DNA of 64,000 bases from Archivesica marissinica (Eukaryota; Mollusca; Bivalvia; Venerida; Vesicomyidae), in the NCBI GenBank assembly GCA_014843695.1, contig CM026398.1, positions 16,801,593-16,865,592 on the forward strand, read 5' to 3'. Below the pieces are notes generated by a model, which ran no database searches, had not been told where the DNA came from, and saw nothing but the letters and a program-made list of their open reading frames with translations. Position 1 is the first letter of the stretch. Each line of letters opens with the position of its first letter. Made by a program: the position numbers and the translations under genes. Positions 61,993 to 64,000 of the stretch are shown here, one piece after another.

Positions 61993-62061
61993 GGTGATTG
62001 GTAGTGCATAAGTAAGTCACTCTATTCCAAATACAACGTATGTGAAAACATGTGCAATAAT

Positions 62062-62462
62062 CCATGAATATAATCCTTTTATTATAACGTTATGAATATT
62101 ATACATCTACATGAAAACAACGCCCCTGTGTCTTGCTTGCCACGAGTGATCGACTATAATTAATTGCTGGTTTAGCAAATTAAAAGATGTCTTTTATGCT
62201 TTAGTTTAAACTTTAAAATTTGGAGATGGTTGTTCTTCAGAATTAGTCTTCTGATGTGTATATGAAGCTTAAAAGCAACATACCTTTAATGTTTTTTTGA
62301 GAAATATATTGTGTGTGCACCTGCCGCAAATCAATTACAGCGGTTTTCCCAAAACAATGATATATTTAAAAGAGGTTGGATTTCGCACATGTGAAACATT
62401 TCCAGTTGTAAAGATTGGTATAAACATGAGTTCCCAGCCATATACAACATGACCTATCCTGT
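62062..62462. other. Unique stretch after copy 2
   Basis: First sequence not shared with copy 1, because copy 1 ends in the gap here. AT-rich, no exon recognised. Confidence 0.55.
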
Positions 62463-62933
62463 CTGCTAGACTATCTGTGCACACAAATGTCCAATCATCT
62501 AGACTATCTGTACACACAAATGTCCAATCATCTAGACTATCTGTACACACAAATGTCCAATCATCTAGACTATCTGTGCACACAAATGTCCAATCATCTA
62601 GACTATCTGTACACACAAATGTCCAATCATCTAAACTATCTGTACACACAAATGTCCAATCATCTAGACTATCTGTACACACAAATGTCCAATCATCTAG
62701 ACTATCTGTACACACAAATGTCCAATCATCTAGACTATCTGTGCACACAAATGTCCAATCATCTAGACTATATGTGCACACAAATGTCCAATCATCTAGA
62801 CTATCTGTGCACACAAATGTCCAATCATCTAGACTATCTGTACACACAAATGTCCAATCATCTAGACTATCTGTACACATAAATGTCCAATTATCTGGAC
62901 TATCTGTGCACACAAATGTCCAAGTATCTATGT
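62463..62933. repeat. 33-bp minisatellite, about 14 units
   Basis: Units contain TCCAATCATCTAGACTATCT followed by GTACACACAAATG. Eleven-residue open repeats occur in three frames (TDSLDDWTFVC on the minus strand). Variation is nearly limited to one A/G site in GTACAC/GTGCAC, so the array is young. The minus frame runs 130 bp beyond the array without becoming a recognisable protein. Confidence 0.95.
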
Positions 62934-63059
62934 AACTGATAAACAAATTAAATTAATTAATTATGATCATAATTAAGCCAGGTCACCGCAAAGCAAAGAA
63001 ATTAAGCATCAGTACATTACACAGAGCTGCAAGAAGCCCATGGTGATAATCTGGACCAC

Positions 63060-64000
63060 TATCATTCTCACCAACCACACATCTATATACACATTGTCAT
63101 GTGATCACGCATCATTCTCACCAGCCACACATCTATATACACATTGTCATGTGATCAGGCATCATTCTCACCAGCCACACATCTATATACACATTGTCAT
63201 GTGATCAGGCATCAGTCTCACCAGCCACACATCTATATACACATCGTCATGTGATCATGCACCATTCTCACCAGCCACACATCTATATACACATTGTCAT
63301 GTGATCATGCACCATTCTCACCAGCCACACATCTATATACACATTGTCATGTGACCACACATCATTCTCACAAGCCACACATCTATATACACATTGTCAT
63401 GTGATCAGGCATCATTCTCACCAGCCACACATCTATATACACGTTGTCATGTGATCAGGCATCATTCTCACCGGCAACACATCTATATACACATTGTCAT
63501 GTGACCACCATCATTCTCACCGGCCACACATCTATACACACATTGTCATGTGATCACCATCATTCTCACCGGCCACACATCTATACACACATTGTCATGT
63601 GACCACACATCATTCTCACCATCCACACATCTATATACACATTGTCATGTGATCACCATCATTCTCACCGGCCACACATCTATACACACATTGTCATGTG
63701 ACCACACATCATTCTCACCATCCACACATCTATATACACATTGTCATGTGACCACCATCATTCTCACCAGCCACACATCTATATACACATCGTCATGTGA
63801 TCACCATCATTCTCACCGGCCACACATCTATACACACATTGTCATGTGACCACACATCATTCTCACCATCCACACATCTATATACACATTGTCATGTGAC
63901 CACACATCATTCTCACCGGCCACACATCTATATACACATTGTCATGTGATCACACATCATTCTCACCAGCCACACATCTATATACACATTGTCATGTGAC
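63060..64000. repeat. 50-bp minisatellite, about 19 units, cut by the window end
   Basis: Units contain CCACACATCTATATACACAT and TGTCATGTGATCA, then a variable link of 0-5 bases before TCATTCTCACC. Units lacking part of the link (GACCACCATC) become common from 63500. The end lies outside the window. Confidence 0.95.

Larger units (their letters stand above)
44222..62061 (+). repeat. Long direct duplication, copy 2
   Basis: Second copy of the segment at 1-23295, with the same order of parts: SINE, 15-bp array, three MAGI exons, SINE, 43-bp array, SINEs, 26-bp array, SINE. It is about 5.5 kb shorter, almost entirely because the 43-bp array is contracted. Unlike copy 1 it is continuous with sequence on both sides, so it probably shows the real junctions of the locus. 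Confidence 0.9.

Noticed and set aside
62335..62946. 203-codon minus-strand frame with an 11-residue repeat
   Set aside because: The period is that of the 33-bp array. The 45-residue tail beyond it has no recognisable feature and no splice context.

Overview
The window looks like intronic DNA of an invertebrate animal, most likely a bivalve mollusc. The grounds are AT-rich sequence, spliceosomal exons of a metazoan-only gene, several tRNA-derived SINE families with bodies of the type common in molluscs, short inverted-repeat DNA elements, and very long minisatellites. I see no bacterial gene, operon, CRISPR array or viral gene. I cannot name the species.

The only gene I recognise is MAGI, a membrane-associated guanylate kinase scaffold with inverted domain order, on the minus strand. 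Two small exons (8852-8909 and 6993-7057) each encode half of one WW domain and join in frame across a phase-2 intron. A third exon (5874-5978) follows in matching phase. The same three exons recur at 53132-53189, 51273-51337 and 50160-50264. A phase-compatible 48-nt candidate exon lies at 30164-30211. Everything else I can identify is intronic or repetitive.

Layout: positions 1-23295 are copy 1 of a long segment that recurs in the same orientation at 44222-62061 (copy 2). Outside the tandem arrays the copies differ by only scattered substitutions and small indels. Copy 1 runs without loss of similarity into a gap of exactly 1000 N (23296-24295), while copy 2 continues past the equivalent base. 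Between the copies lie 24296-44221, a chain of minisatellites separated by short unique stretches, SINEs and MITEs. After copy 2, 62062-64000 holds two more minisatellites. The simplest reading is that the copies are two haplotypes placed in tandem by the assembler. The true locus would then be 24296-64000, with copy 1 its alternative allele.

Twelve unrelated tandem arrays (units of about 15, 43, 26, 51, 54, 32, 15, 21, 27, 42/49, 33 and 50 bp) fill roughly 36 kb, more than half of the known bases. Many unit lengths are multiples of three or lack stop codons, which produces very long but meaningless open frames. The largest difference between the copies is the 43-bp array: about 7.3 kb in copy 1 and 1.8 kb in copy 2. 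I found no new biochemical system. The points most worth following are the allelic-duplication signature, the minisatellite whose every unit resembles a 3' splice site, the TTAA-flanked double-hairpin MITEs, and two SINE families that share one 3' tail.
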